Shown here: positions 9,801 to 17,598 of the stretch, piece by piece | How positions within the stretch are numbered: the first letter of the stretch is position 1 | How the letters are laid out: every line of letters starts with the position of its first letter | Source: Vibrio penaeicida | GTDB taxonomy: Bacteria > Pseudomonadota > Gammaproteobacteria > Enterobacterales > Vibrionaceae | DNA length: 64,000 bases | Assembly: GCF_030689305.1 (NCBI RefSeq) | Contig: NZ_JAUYVM010000005.1 | Coordinates: 277,637 to 341,636, forward strand | Reading direction: 5' to 3' | Notes under the pieces: generated by a model | What the model saw: the letters and a program-made list of their open reading frames with translations, nothing else | What the model was told of the DNA's origin: nothing | The model's database searches: none | Position numbers and translations under genes: made by a program

Positions 9801-12800
9801 AGTTAAATGTGACTCAAGTTATTACAGAATCGGGCAGCGATTTCTGGCAATTAGGCGCGGTGAAAAAGTCTACCCAAAGCATCACAGACAACACCAGTGG
9901 CGATGTGAAAACGACGGTTTCCAACTTTGAATACACCACAACAGGTCTGCTAAGGAGACAAACCATCACGCCAACGGCGTACCAAGCTGGTGGTGTATCG
10001 GGGCGTAAACTGGTGACCGATTATGGTTACGATGTATACGGAAACGTCACCTCTCAAAGTGTGTCGGGTTCCGATCTCTCTAGCCGCACCACACGCACCG
10101 CGTATGATGGGAGTGGCTTATACATAGATTACGCGACTAACGCCAAAGGTCATAAAACCGAATACACGTTCGACACATCGGGCAGGCTTGTCGATGAAAC
10201 CGCCCCGAACGGCAGAAAAGTCTCGTACCAGTACGATAACTTTGGCCGTGTGATCAAAGAAACGCATGGCAACTCCAATAACTTCGTTACCTACAACTAC
10301 CTAGGCGCATCGGGGTGCGGAATCAAGGATACTGAGACCCTTCGCTGTGTGAAAACCACTTCTAATCAAGGGGGAGAAAGTTGGGTACAACTCGACTTTG
10401 CAGGGCGTGAAGTACGAAGTGGCGTTAAAAGTTTTAACGACAGAATTGCGTACACCGATACCCAGTGGGACAGAAATGGCAGAAAGACCAGCGTTTCGCG
10501 CCCATATTTCCAGAACGATACGGTATTCCACGTTGAATTCGAATACGACAGCCTAAACCGCGAAATACGCAAAGAAGAACCGAGCGCCACAGGTGGCGTT
10601 ACGTTATGGAAAACCGAGTACAACGGCTTTAGCACCACACTTACCGATGCTCGTGGCTTCCAGCATAAAACCACCACCAACGTGCTTGGGCATATCATCA
10701 AAAAAGAAGAAGCGAAAGGTAAAGCGGATTACAGCTACCAAACTTACACCTACTTCCCCGATGGCAAGCTGAAAACTTCAATAGACAGTAAAGGGAACCC
10801 AACCAAAGTTGAATACGACAACTTAGGCTATCGCTCCAAACTGGACGACCCAGGCTTAGGTAAGTGGACATACCAATACAACGCCGCAGGTGAACTGCTT
10901 GAAAAGCAAGACGCCAACGGTGTCACCACAACTTATCGCTACGATTCGCTAGGGCGTAAGGTATACCAGAAAGACGGCAGCAGTGCCGCTTCAACATGGG
11001 TTTACGACGGGCGAGGCACAGCTTCACTGGGTGCGCTGACGGCTATGTCGGGTCACGGCAGCAACAGCGACTTCTACTACCATGCGAATGGGCTGTTGGC
11101 AGAAAAAGCCACGTTTGTGGATGGCGACAAATTCAGCACACTGTATTTCTACGACAATTTTGACCGCCTAACCCGTGAAGTTCGCCCGAACGGTGCAGAC
11201 AACTCGGCGGCAAGCGCACCCATCAATTTAAGCAGCGCAACGAACGCCAGTAACCGATTGGCGTTAGATTACGTGTACAACCCACAAGGCTATCTGTCGC
11301 AAATTCAAAGCCCCTACACCTATGCGGATAACGCCTTTGCGAGTAAAAGCTATCGTGAGGAAATTGGTCAGCTTATAGAGCAAACTCTGGACGTGGCTAG
11401 GGAATACCTGAGTAAGGCACAGCGTTACGCACAGCAGAAAGATTTCTTCCAAGGCAAGGCGAATGAATACAACGCTCGAACCATTGGGCTGCACCATTTA
11501 GACTCTGCTTCCCTGCAAATTTTAGGCTCGGAGAATATCTTCAGGCTTAAGCGTTGGTGCGATGCCAATGGCAAATGCTACCTTCGCCCAGGTACTTGGG
11601 TGATCTTGCATGATGACATCTCTATCCCGCTAGACATCACCCTAGATGGTGCCATCTACGAGCTACAACAACGCGTTACCAGCACGCAAAATGGGGTGCG
11701 CCATTACCAATCCAGTGTGATTAACACAGGGTTAAGTGACAGCACCTTTAAACAGATGGGGCTGACACCCGCGGGCGATTTCCGTGTGGTCGACTACGAC
11801 AAAAACGGCACGCTAAACTTGATTGCCGCGAACGATGCATACGGAGCCAGTGCCGATTCGGCCACCCAGCAAGAACTGGTGTTCAGCGCAGAAGATTTGC
11901 AACAAGCGGCGGACATTTCCAGCAGGCACTATCGCTATTACACCGACTTAGCCAGAGATTTGTTGACCTTAGTGGATAAGGTGCAAAAACTGAGCCGCGT
12001 GTATTGTAAAGCCACCAACCACCTTGTAGGAGACAGCTCAGAGGTCACAAGACCAACCACGTGCCAAGGCGAAGTAAAGGACGAGGAAAACCAGCTTGAT
12101 CACCTCAAATCCATCAAAACCAATGCTGATTTAGCCGCGGCGAACAACTCCGGTGCATACCAAATTTACTGGCAACGCCGCGAAACTGATGCCTACGGCC
12201 ATACGCTGTCGGAAACCTTAGGTAATGGGTTGGTCAACACCTACTACCACAGTGCATCAACGGGCAAGCCGATGATGATTACCACCCACAAAACGGGGCA
12301 GTTGCTCAGCCATCGTTACAAGGACATTACCGGTAAGCAAAATGCCTTTGTGGGTTCATCCGATTCGACTCGTTGGTTGGAATATAAGTACGACGATCAC
12401 AACAACGTGACCCAACGTTACGACCAATCGTTAGGTATTCGCGACTACTACACCTACGATGGGCTAGATCGCGTTAAAACTAACAACATCGTTTTCGATA
12501 ACGGCAGCAGCCATGCGAACGTTACCAAAAATAGCGCGTTCAGCTACGATTCTATTGGTAATATCCTAAGCAAAACAGGGGTATCGGGCACCTATGAATA
12601 CAGCAACATTGGGGCAGGGCCACACGCCGTAACCCAAGCTAATGACCTAACGTACCAATACGATGCAGTCGGCAACATGGTGAGCGCCAAACGTAGCGAC
12701 AACAGCACCGAGCGCACACTAAGCTGGACGGCATTCAACAAGCCAAGCGAAATCACTCGTAACGGCAAAACTGTCTCGTTCAGTTACGATGCCAACCACA

Positions 12801-14164
12801 ACCGCTACAAGAAGGTATCGGGTACTCAAACCACGGTTTATATCGACAAAACCTACGAGCGGGTAACTGATGTCGCCACAGGTGAGGTTCAGCACCAGCA
12901 CTTTGTGTACGCCGAAGGCAAGCTGATCGCCTTAAACAGCCAATCTGAAAACGCGGATGGCTCCATTACCAACAAGCAAGTGCGCTTCTTACACTACGAC
13001 GCGCTGAACTCCGTGGATATGATCACCGACTTGTACGGTTACGTGGTCGAGCGCCGCAGTTACGATGCCTTTGGTAAGCAGCGTGATATCGCACCGCAGG
13101 GTGAAATAAATAAAAAGTATAATTACGTAGAGCAAATGGTGCTCACCAACCGAGGCTACACCGGACACGAGGAAATCGAAGAAGTCGGGCTGATCCACAT
13201 GAACGGGCGGGTGTACGACCAAACCCTAGGGCGGTTTGTGAGTGCGGATCCGGTGATTCAAGCGCCGTTTGTGACGAACAGCTTTAATAGATATGCGTAT
13301 GTGTGGAACAACCCGCTTAAGTATATAGATCCGACTGGGTTTGAGATTAATGAAGAATGGCAAGATGTCATCAACAATAAGCCTCACAAAGAAGATGGAT
13401 ACGGAAGTGATCGATATGATCATGGTAATGGAGGTACTACAGATAACGGCACTAAACATGATTATACGTCTGACGAATTGTATGGGCGTGAGAACAAAAA
13501 CGAAACTTGGAGAGATGGTACCGCAGATTTGATCCGTGACAGAACTTACCTCGTTAACTCACCAAATGGAACGATGTTAGAGTTTTATCCAGATATCTAC
13601 TATGATCCGTCGAGGGTAAACGGGGTACTCAATGAGGTACTCTCGGATTACAGTTCTGCAACTGCAGCGGGATATGTTGCTTATGGTACTGTAGTTTCTT
13701 CGTTAATACCTTTGCCCACTCCTTCTAAAGCAAGTATATTTGGTCGCTTTTTTAACTGGGTTGGTAATAAGCTTGGTGTTACAAATAGTGTCGCTAGGTT
13801 ATCTGATGACCTTGCAGGTACCTTTGCAGGTGGAAGGTATACTTCTAGGGTGCTAGACAAAGACATGATTCTTTACCGCGCCGGTACAGCAGATAGACCA
13901 CTGGGGCAATTCTTCTCAAAAGATATGCCTATTAGCGAGATTCAAACAAGAATTGATAAAGCTGTATTACCTGTTTGGCCTGGTGGTGCAAAATCTCCGA
14001 TTGATACTGTTTTTAAAGTTCGAATACCCGCTGGGACGACAATTCACACTGGTCGTGTTGGCTCTCAAGGAGGGCATTTTGTTGGTGGCACTCAGCAGAT
14101 TGTAGTCGAGAAACCTTGGTTGCTTGAAGGTGTAAAGGTTCTAGGTAGCTCGTCTTTAAAATAG
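6809..14164 (+). CDS. Giant SpvB/YD-repeat Rhs polymorphic toxin, ART-like C-terminal toxin
   Basis: 2451 aa. A signal-like N-terminus is followed by an SpvB domain (GDFNVSGGQATYSLPIDV, LGMGWNISGLSSITRC) and FG-GAP/VCBS-like strands around residues 455-640 (GDFNGDGN, DIDNDGIDD, DVNNDGYKD, DYNNDGYPD). A TcdB-middle-like segment (GLGFLGFDQI), long YD repeats and the RHS core (YDAFGKQR ... GRFVSADP ... NRYAYVWNNPLKYIDPTG, DPTG at 2174-2177) come next. The variable tip is residues 2178-2451. Its last 100 residues (LYRAG with R2357, GQFFSKD, IPAGT, GGTQQIVVEKPW) resemble TreTu-type ADP-ribosyltransferase toxins, which modify targets in neighbouring cells. Two copies of an unrelated ~95-residue module interrupt the YD region (see findings). 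The immunity gene follows 8 bp downstream. The toxin activity is inferred from motif layout. Confidence 0.85.
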   Translation: MNAKISFISCFAHILGKRLVSQPLALTLLSFLTTWSTLTHAAAPVVRGDFNVSGGQATYSLPIDVVPGRNGHQPSLAISYASDSPNGYLGMGWNISGLSSITRCGKNLHKDGRWGGVRLNNDDRYCLDGQRLVAITGQDGGNLTEYRLENNGYSKIVSFKSNYNGHGPSHFKVWKKDGSVYEYGMEDTAQVNLPGQTHIYKWALNKITDHTKSNHINFKYYENNSTGRHRISSIHYMGGSVEFGYEDRWDGTFQFLVGSRLNRPQRLSKVYVKDQSNQSIRNYTLGYQYSAASSRSLLTSIKLCTGGGTTECSSPINFEWRDALNHDTQKVSDTGILEPRFFDVHRDGAKEGYGMTYRPKNMTGCYAEDGGWTYKTPNGETITQRGSSSSISGALNSISLSTKEKNLAYKGDHCGTDNHPRAKYELELDKPAIAGSYDPHGNGVLHTYDTTKGAGDFNGDGNETLINSAYSGRNGSGFCFWDCYTSFYKSVVDIDNDGIDDWVSYDNYKFKYYLSSQGRQERSLEVFRNTKSFRLVDVNNDGYKDFVTLEVSSTGHVLVYLFDGNGFTTNRSHYNQLIDTNTNTDSVAFIDYNNDGYPDLYTNKNIHKNHFGRISWGSHLRTGIQNFSSYTDSNSDGRVDLILGEYDKSKWIHVSKPYAQDKIRVIREEAQEYIIDYKPASDTSVHTQRRYYYYPVVNSTPSRYLVSHVKKQPHGYSATTYDYHYQGAKSHRKGLGFLGFDQITVTENADVTTTTISEFSPRNSNGVVTVRTAGKPTKITVKKAGKKVKETSYLNYESKVRSGLNGVKYYETYAQRIEVKSYDDAGTHLKTATTTIKRDTKGFGNVTEKTTNVVGVAANSGSFTTKDLFEYVSNGTTESFHALSITSTSVPNIDAVFNQFVYGITKYCGTDGKVYVKPNDQFVLIHGDIDVPLVLKRMNYFYRFDASTSSSSPSYTEQKGSLTAISESAFKAANPRSCGSLVYQDFNSDGTKELTSRQLNVTQVITESGSDFWQLGAVKKSTQSITDNTSGDVKTTVSNFEYTTTGLLRRQTITPTAYQAGGVSGRKLVTDYGYDVYGNVTSQSVSGSDLSSRTTRTAYDGSGLYIDYATNAKGHKTEYTFDTSGRLVDETAPNGRKVSYQYDNFGRVIKETHGNSNNFVTYNYLGASGCGIKDTETLRCVKTTSNQGGESWVQLDFAGREVRSGVKSFNDRIAYTDTQWDRNGRKTSVSRPYFQNDTVFHVEFEYDSLNREIRKEEPSATGGVTLWKTEYNGFSTTLTDARGFQHKTTTNVLGHIIKKEEAKGKADYSYQTYTYFPDGKLKTSIDSKGNPTKVEYDNLGYRSKLDDPGLGKWTYQYNAAGELLEKQDANGVTTTYRYDSLGRKVYQKDGSSAASTWVYDGRGTASLGALTAMSGHGSNSDFYYHANGLLAEKATFVDGDKFSTLYFYDNFDRLTREVRPNGADNSAASAPINLSSATNASNRLALDYVYNPQGYLSQIQSPYTYADNAFASKSYREEIGQLIEQTLDVAREYLSKAQRYAQQKDFFQGKANEYNARTIGLHHLDSASLQILGSENIFRLKRWCDANGKCYLRPGTWVILHDDISIPLDITLDGAIYELQQRVTSTQNGVRHYQSSVINTGLSDSTFKQMGLTPAGDFRVVDYDKNGTLNLIAANDAYGASADSATQQELVFSAEDLQQAADISSRHYRYYTDLARDLLTLVDKVQKLSRVYCKATNHLVGDSSEVTRPTTCQGEVKDEENQLDHLKSIKTNADLAAANNSGAYQIYWQRRETDAYGHTLSETLGNGLVNTYYHSASTGKPMMITTHKTGQLLSHRYKDITGKQNAFVGSSDSTRWLEYKYDDHNNVTQRYDQSLGIRDYYTYDGLDRVKTNNIVFDNGSSHANVTKNSAFSYDSIGNILSKTGVSGTYEYSNIGAGPHAVTQANDLTYQYDAVGNMVSAKRSDNSTERTLSWTAFNKPSEITRNGKTVSFSYDANHNRYKKVSGTQTTVYIDKTYERVTDVATGEVQHQHFVYAEGKLIALNSQSENADGSITNKQVRFLHYDALNSVDMITDLYGYVVERRSYDAFGKQRDIAPQGEINKKYNYVEQMVLTNRGYTGHEEIEEVGLIHMNGRVYDQTLGRFVSADPVIQAPFVTNSFNRYAYVWNNPLKYIDPTGFEINEEWQDVINNKPHKEDGYGSDRYDHGNGGTTDNGTKHDYTSDELYGRENKNETWRDGTADLIRDRTYLVNSPNGTMLEFYPDIYYDPSRVNGVLNEVLSDYSSATAAGYVAYGTVVSSLIPLPTPSKASIFGRFFNWVGNKLGVTNSVARLSDDLAGTFAGGRYTSRVLDKDMILYRAGTADRPLGQFFSKDMPISEIQTRIDKAVLPVWPGGAKSPIDTVFKVRIPAGTTIHTGRVGSQGGHFVGGTQQIVVEKPWLLEGVKVLGSSSLK

Positions 14165-14172
14165 GAATAAAT

Positions 14173-14457
14173 ATGAAGAATACAATTTTGCTAATTTCTG
14201 TAATTGAAAAAATTATTGAGCTGCTTGTTTCAGTTGACGAAAATAACTGGGCTGGCTCATTTACTAACTTTAGACAAAAGTGTGATAACGCTAATGCGGA
14301 TAATTTAGAAATTCTTCGTGGCGAAATTCTAAGAGTATATGGTGGAATGGGCTCTTTTAATGATCTTGTTTTATATAAGCAAGGTCAACCTATGATAAAG
14401 GAAAATCAAAAGTTGGATGAGTTGAGAACAAAGCTATTTTTCATATTAAACGATTGA
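14173..14457 (+). CDS. Putative immunity protein for the Rhs ART-like tip
   Basis: 94 aa, starting 8 bp after the Rhs stop behind aggaat. It is a small, soluble, acidic protein of mostly helical character with the motif VYGGMGSFNDLVLY, which I associate with DUF6966-like proteins found next to polymorphic toxins. The position directly after the toxin tip, and a drop in GC shared with that tip, fit a cognate immunity role: binding and blocking the toxin in the producing cell. Family assignment is from memory of the motif and is moderate; the immunity role is inferred from context. Confidence 0.7.
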   Translation: MKNTILLISVIEKIIELLVSVDENNWAGSFTNFRQKCDNANADNLEILRGEILRVYGGMGSFNDLVLYKQGQPMIKENQKLDELRTKLFFILND

Positions 14458-14483
14458 AGTAAATAAGTAGAACGGGAAAATTA

Positions 14484-14701
14484 GTGGGACAGATTTTTTT
14501 AGAAAAGTCTTGAAGTGTCTTCTTACCGCTTATGCCAAGCGCTACTCGTATCGTTGAAATTGAGTTCAATATTTGGGGTATTTGTCTTAAAAGTGGCAAA
14601 CATCCCCTAAATCTTTGACTTTTGGGCACGCGAAATCGCCAAAGTGGATATTGGCTTAAGCGTTTATGGTATGTAAATAAGTGGGACAGGCACTTTTAGA
14701 T
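14484..14701. repeat. RAYT-associated repeat, copy R1
   Basis: A unit of about 218 bp bounded by gtgggacag...ttttttagaaaagtcttgaagtgtc on the left and aagtgggacaggcacttttag on the right. The interior (cgctactcgtatcgttgaaattgag, gacttttgggcacgcgaaat, gtggatattggcttaagcg) recurs at 15719 and 15922. It lies exactly between the first and second toxin/immunity cassettes. The downstream end supplies the GTG start of the next reading frame. Confidence 0.85.
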
Positions 14702-15382
14702 AATCATAATCACGGAGGTAGCGGGTCTGAGAATCGGCAAACTGTAGCACCCACCAACTACATGGCACTACAAACTGGTCAGTTACCGCCAGAGGTGGAG
14801 TGCGATGCAAGCTGTAATGAATGGGCAAAAGAGCTTGGTAGTTGGACCGGATTAGGGACGGTTATTATTGGCGCGGTAGATGCTAAACCAGCAATCGAAG
14901 CCGTAATGCAGCTTCATGCCAATGGTGAACTATCAGCAGCGTCGGCGGGTGTAGAGATCGCCACATTAATTGCTGGGCGGATCGTTGACAGGAAGTTAAA
15001 TAAGGCTAAGGTTGCTGGTGATATAGCTGAAAATCTTGTTACAAAGGGGGTAAGTAACGGTGCCGGAAATGTAAACGCTCAATCTGCTCTTAGAGCAAAG
15101 CTTTCTGGATTAGAGAAAGCCCAGCAAAATGCGGCTACGACGCGACAATTACCAGATGGGCGTGTACGTTATTACACCAAGGAAGTTAAAGCTAGAAGCG
15201 AAGGGCCTACACGAGGAGCTTCATTTGTAACTGAACATAATCCTAAAAATGGTAACGTAAGGCAGTGGATGGAAAGTTATGACCACTCAGGCCAGGTAAA
15301 TAGGGTTCATCCGAAATCAATTAATGGCCAAACGGTCAATTCTCAACACTATCCACCAACTGCGAAGGAGTTAGGGTTATGA
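14681..15382 (+). CDS. Displaced (orphan) polymorphic-toxin C-terminal tip
   Basis: 233 aa with no Rhs core of its own. The frame opens immediately after a stop inside repeat R1 and the only start is a GTG within the repeat, with no ribosome site, so it is probably silent unless recombined onto the core. The N-terminal part looks like the linker region of Rhs/pre-toxin tips (VECDASCNEWAKELGSWTG, Ala-rich helices). The last 75 residues (VRYYTKEVKARSEGPTRGAS, NPKNGNVRQWMESYDHSG, VNRVHPKSINGQ, QHYPPT) form a compact, charged domain of the kind seen at the ends of many Rhs and filamentous-haemagglutinin toxins, probably a nuclease. I cannot name the exact family. It overlaps the next gene by ATGA. 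Confidence 0.7.
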   Translation: MGQALLDNHNHGGSGSENRQTVAPTNYMALQTGQLPPEVECDASCNEWAKELGSWTGLGTVIIGAVDAKPAIEAVMQLHANGELSAASAGVEIATLIAGRIVDRKLNKAKVAGDIAENLVTKGVSNGAGNVNAQSALRAKLSGLEKAQQNAATTRQLPDGRVRYYTKEVKARSEGPTRGASFVTEHNPKNGNVRQWMESYDHSGQVNRVHPKSINGQTVNSQHYPPTAKELGL

Positions 15383-15609
15383 CGCTAACAGCGAATGAGC
15401 TTAGTAGTGTATTGCAAGCAGAGCTTGATAAAGGCTACGACGTTGTCAGAATAGCTCGCGTAGCTTTCCAGCTATATCAAGATTATGGAGTTGAGTTGAC
15501 TCCTGATATTGATGAGAAACTTCTTCAGTTGATGGCGATGGAGGAAGGTCCTGAATTCGAGTTTTTGGAAGAGGAGTTAAGGGGGCTTGTTCGCGAGTTG
15601 GCCGGATAG
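15379..15609 (+). CDS. Immunity protein of the displaced toxin tip
   Basis: 76 aa, acidic and all-helical by appearance (LLQLMAMEEGPEFEFLEEEL), overlapping the toxin-tip frame by four bases (ATGA). Small acidic proteins with the 'LMAMEEGPEFE' signature are commonly found just after polymorphic-toxin tips. Translational coupling and size support the immunity role; the family has no name I can give. Keeping this gene would protect the cell from siblings that carry the tip on their Rhs core. Confidence 0.7.
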   Translation: MTLTANELSSVLQAELDKGYDVVRIARVAFQLYQDYGVELTPDIDEKLLQLMAMEEGPEFEFLEEELRGLVRELAG

Positions 15610-15627
15610 TTTTGCAGTCTGGAAATT

Positions 15628-15718
15628 AAGTGGGACAGACACTTTTAGAAAAGTCTTGAGGTGTCGTCTTGCCGCTTATAGCAAGTGAATTAAAAGGGAC
15701 AGACACTTTTGAATTAAA
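15628..15718. repeat. RAYT-associated repeat, truncated copy R2
   Basis: A left-end fragment: tgggacagacacttttagaaaagtcttgaggtgtcgtcttgccgctt followed by two short re-iterations of 'aattaaaagggacagacactttt'. The interior is missing. It follows the second immunity gene within 20 bp, so the displaced cassette is bracketed by direct repeats R1 and R2/R3. Confidence 0.8.
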
Positions 15719-15944
15719 AGGGACAGACACTTTTAGAAAAGTCTTGAAGTGTCGTCTTGCCGCTTGTACCAAGCACTACTCGTATCGTTGAAATTAAGTT
15801 CAATATTTTGGGTGTTTGCCTAAAAAGTGGTAAATATCCTCTATATCTTTGACTTTTGGGTACGCGAAATCGCTAAAGTGGATATTGGCTTAAGCGTTTA
15901 TGGTGTGTAGTTAAAAAGAATAAGTGGGACAGACACTTTTAGAT
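15719..15944. repeat. RAYT-associated repeat, full copy R3
   Basis: Full-length unit (gggacagacacttttagaaaag ... taagtgggacagacactttt), the same internal sequence as R1 with scattered substitutions, in direct orientation. Its right boundary is the left boundary of R4. Confidence 0.85.
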
Positions 15945-16134
15945 AAATCTTGAAGTATCTTCTTGCCGCTTGTACCAAGCACTACTCGTATCGTCGAAAT
16001 TGAGTTCAATATTTGGGGTATTTGCCTAAAAAGTGGCAAATACCCCCTATATCTTTGACTTTTGGGCACGCGAAATCGCCAAAGTGGATATTGGCTTAAG
16101 CGTTTATGGTATGTGGTTTAGCTTGAAGGGAGCT
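15922..16134. repeat. RAYT-associated repeat, full copy R4 adjoining transposase remnant
   Basis: A fourth copy with the same interior. Its right end runs directly into the stop codon of a minus-strand transposase fragment (16135-16326). This shows that the repeat is the 3' flank of the transposase, as expected for sequences mobilised by REP-associated tyrosine transposases. Confidence 0.8.
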
Positions 16135-16326
16135 TTAGCTATCAGGTAACCGAAAACCGGATATTCGCTTTCTGTTTAATTTCGGCATAGCGTGTTTGAT
16201 GGTAGCTTCGCAACCAACGACCGTACCTTTTTCGAGTTGAGTACAAGCGCTCATCCAAGTGGCTTGGTCAATGCCCAATCGATTTAAAATGGAAGGAAGA
16301 GCTGAGCTGATGTAGCCACGTTGTCT
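16135..16326 (-). pseudogene. 3' fragment of an IS200-like / RAYT transposase
   Basis: Reading the minus strand, 63 codons are open between an in-frame TGA (16327-16329) and a TAA (16135-16137). They encode RGYISSALPSILNRLGID, QATWMSACTQLE and a basic end (HAMPKLNRKRISGFRLPDS). This pattern (small residue, 'LP.IL.RLGID..TW', then a basic tail) is the C-terminal region of Vibrio REP-associated tyrosine (Y1) transposases. The N-terminal catalytic HUH and tyrosine part is missing, so the gene is dead. Confidence 0.55.
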
Positions 16327-16556
16327 TCACAAATTTTCCTGCCTGTTCGCTATATCTCACTACCCCAAATATCGCAATAATTTTATCATCCACTTCTATA
16401 AGTACTCTTGTTCGGTATAGCAAGATTCTATGTATAGAATAAATAATTCTAACACTTCCGGAAAGGACAGAGTATTTTATCTTTATTCAGAAAAATATAT
16501 TTATTAATCGTCAATAGTAAAAAAATCAATGAAATTATATTAATTAAAGGTGAGGA

Positions 16557-16892
16557 ATGAAAAAGATCTTAGTAATTTTATTAATGCTTTTCAGTACTTT
16601 TGCATATTCAAAGCAGTGTAGTGTATCAGGGAAGATAACTCAAATGCATCAATATACAGACGGGACAATCTTTATTAATGTAGATACTGCATCTAACTGT
16701 GATTGTGCGCATAAGAGTCGTATGGCATTTCATAGAAATGATAGCCAGAGTTTTTATGTCTCTGCTGCTCTAACCGCTTTAACTGCCAAAAAGACAGTGA
16801 CTTTAACTGGAGAAGATCGTAACTCGTCAGGGAGATGTCCAATACATGGTAATACTGCATTACTGAAAGCGTTCTACATTAATGCAGATTAA
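16557..16892 (+). CDS. Small secreted two-cysteine protein, paralogue 1 (putative OB-fold)
   Basis: 111 aa; signal peptide MKKILVILLMLFSTFAYS, mature chain about 93 aa. First member of an eleven-gene paralogue array. It shows the shared layout: two or three beta strands (CSVSGKITQM, TIFINVDTAS), a Cys (here CDC), a strand, a helix (YVSAALTALTAKKTVTL), then a second conserved Cys (GRCPIHG) and a last strand (LKAFYINAD). A strong gaggaa ribosome site lies 4-9 bp before ATG. It stands alone, 222 bp before paralogue 2. The function is unknown; a fold like AB5-toxin B subunits is my inference. Confidence 0.8.
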   Translation: MKKILVILLMLFSTFAYSKQCSVSGKITQMHQYTDGTIFINVDTASNCDCAHKSRMAFHRNDSQSFYVSAALTALTAKKTVTLTGEDRNSSGRCPIHGNTALLKAFYINAD

Positions 16893-17114
16893 GTAGAACT
16901 TTATGTTGGGGTTAAATTGAGCAGACAGTTGACGTTATATCCACTTACACTTCTAGTGATTGGTTGGGAAAGAATACTACTTCAAAAATCAAGCTAAATA
17001 GAGATGTGCATAGGAAAAATAGTTAAAAGTACTGATGATATATTTATATTGGGGAAAAATTTGATAGCTTAATCGAATTCTTCCAATAAATTGAAATTGT
17101 AAAAAGGAAAACCG

Positions 17115-17438
17115 GTGAAGAAGTTATTTGTTTTACTCGCTGTCATGTCGTCATTCAGCGCGTCAGCCTCCGACAATTTAGTTGGCAATGTTTTATATGC
17201 TGGAACCTACGGTAACGGGCGACTATTCGTTGCTTTAGATGTGACAATCAATGAACCCGGATGCCATAAAAGCCGATTTGATGTAGCGCCAGATCACCCC
17301 CAAATTGATCGCTGGCTGAGTATCGCATTGTCGGCAAACGCTTCAGGTAAGTCTGTTCAAGTAAAGACAAACGGCTGTTATAAAGGCTTTCCTACTTTAG
17401 ATAGAACAGAAGCATCTTGGTTTCATAGTAAGTTCTAA
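17115..17438 (+). CDS. Small secreted two-cysteine protein, paralogue 2
   Basis: 107 aa from GTG 17115 (aagga ribosome site), signal peptide MKKLFVLLAVMSSFSASA. The core runs VGNVLYAGTY, RLFVALDV, first Cys in EPGCHKSRF, helix WLSIALSANASGKSVQV, second Cys in NGCYKGF, and a final aromatic strand (ASWFHSKF). It is most like paralogue 1 in having CHKSR/AHKSR after the first Cys. It lies directly upstream of the subtilase gene on the same strand (160 bp gap), so the protease may be co-expressed with it. The function is unknown. Confidence 0.8.
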   Translation: MKKLFVLLAVMSSFSASASDNLVGNVLYAGTYGNGRLFVALDVTINEPGCHKSRFDVAPDHPQIDRWLSIALSANASGKSVQVKTNGCYKGFPTLDRTEASWFHSKF

Positions 17439-17598
17439 CATCTTCGTGATTAAATTATTCAGTTTTGAAGTTGGTTGAAGTTTTTATCTATTTTTTAGCT
17501 TTTGTGAAATAACTATATTCATTCTGTTGTATATTATTGAAAGGTAATGTTTAATACGAATAAATGGATTTTTAATTTTATTTCAAAGGGTTAATAAA

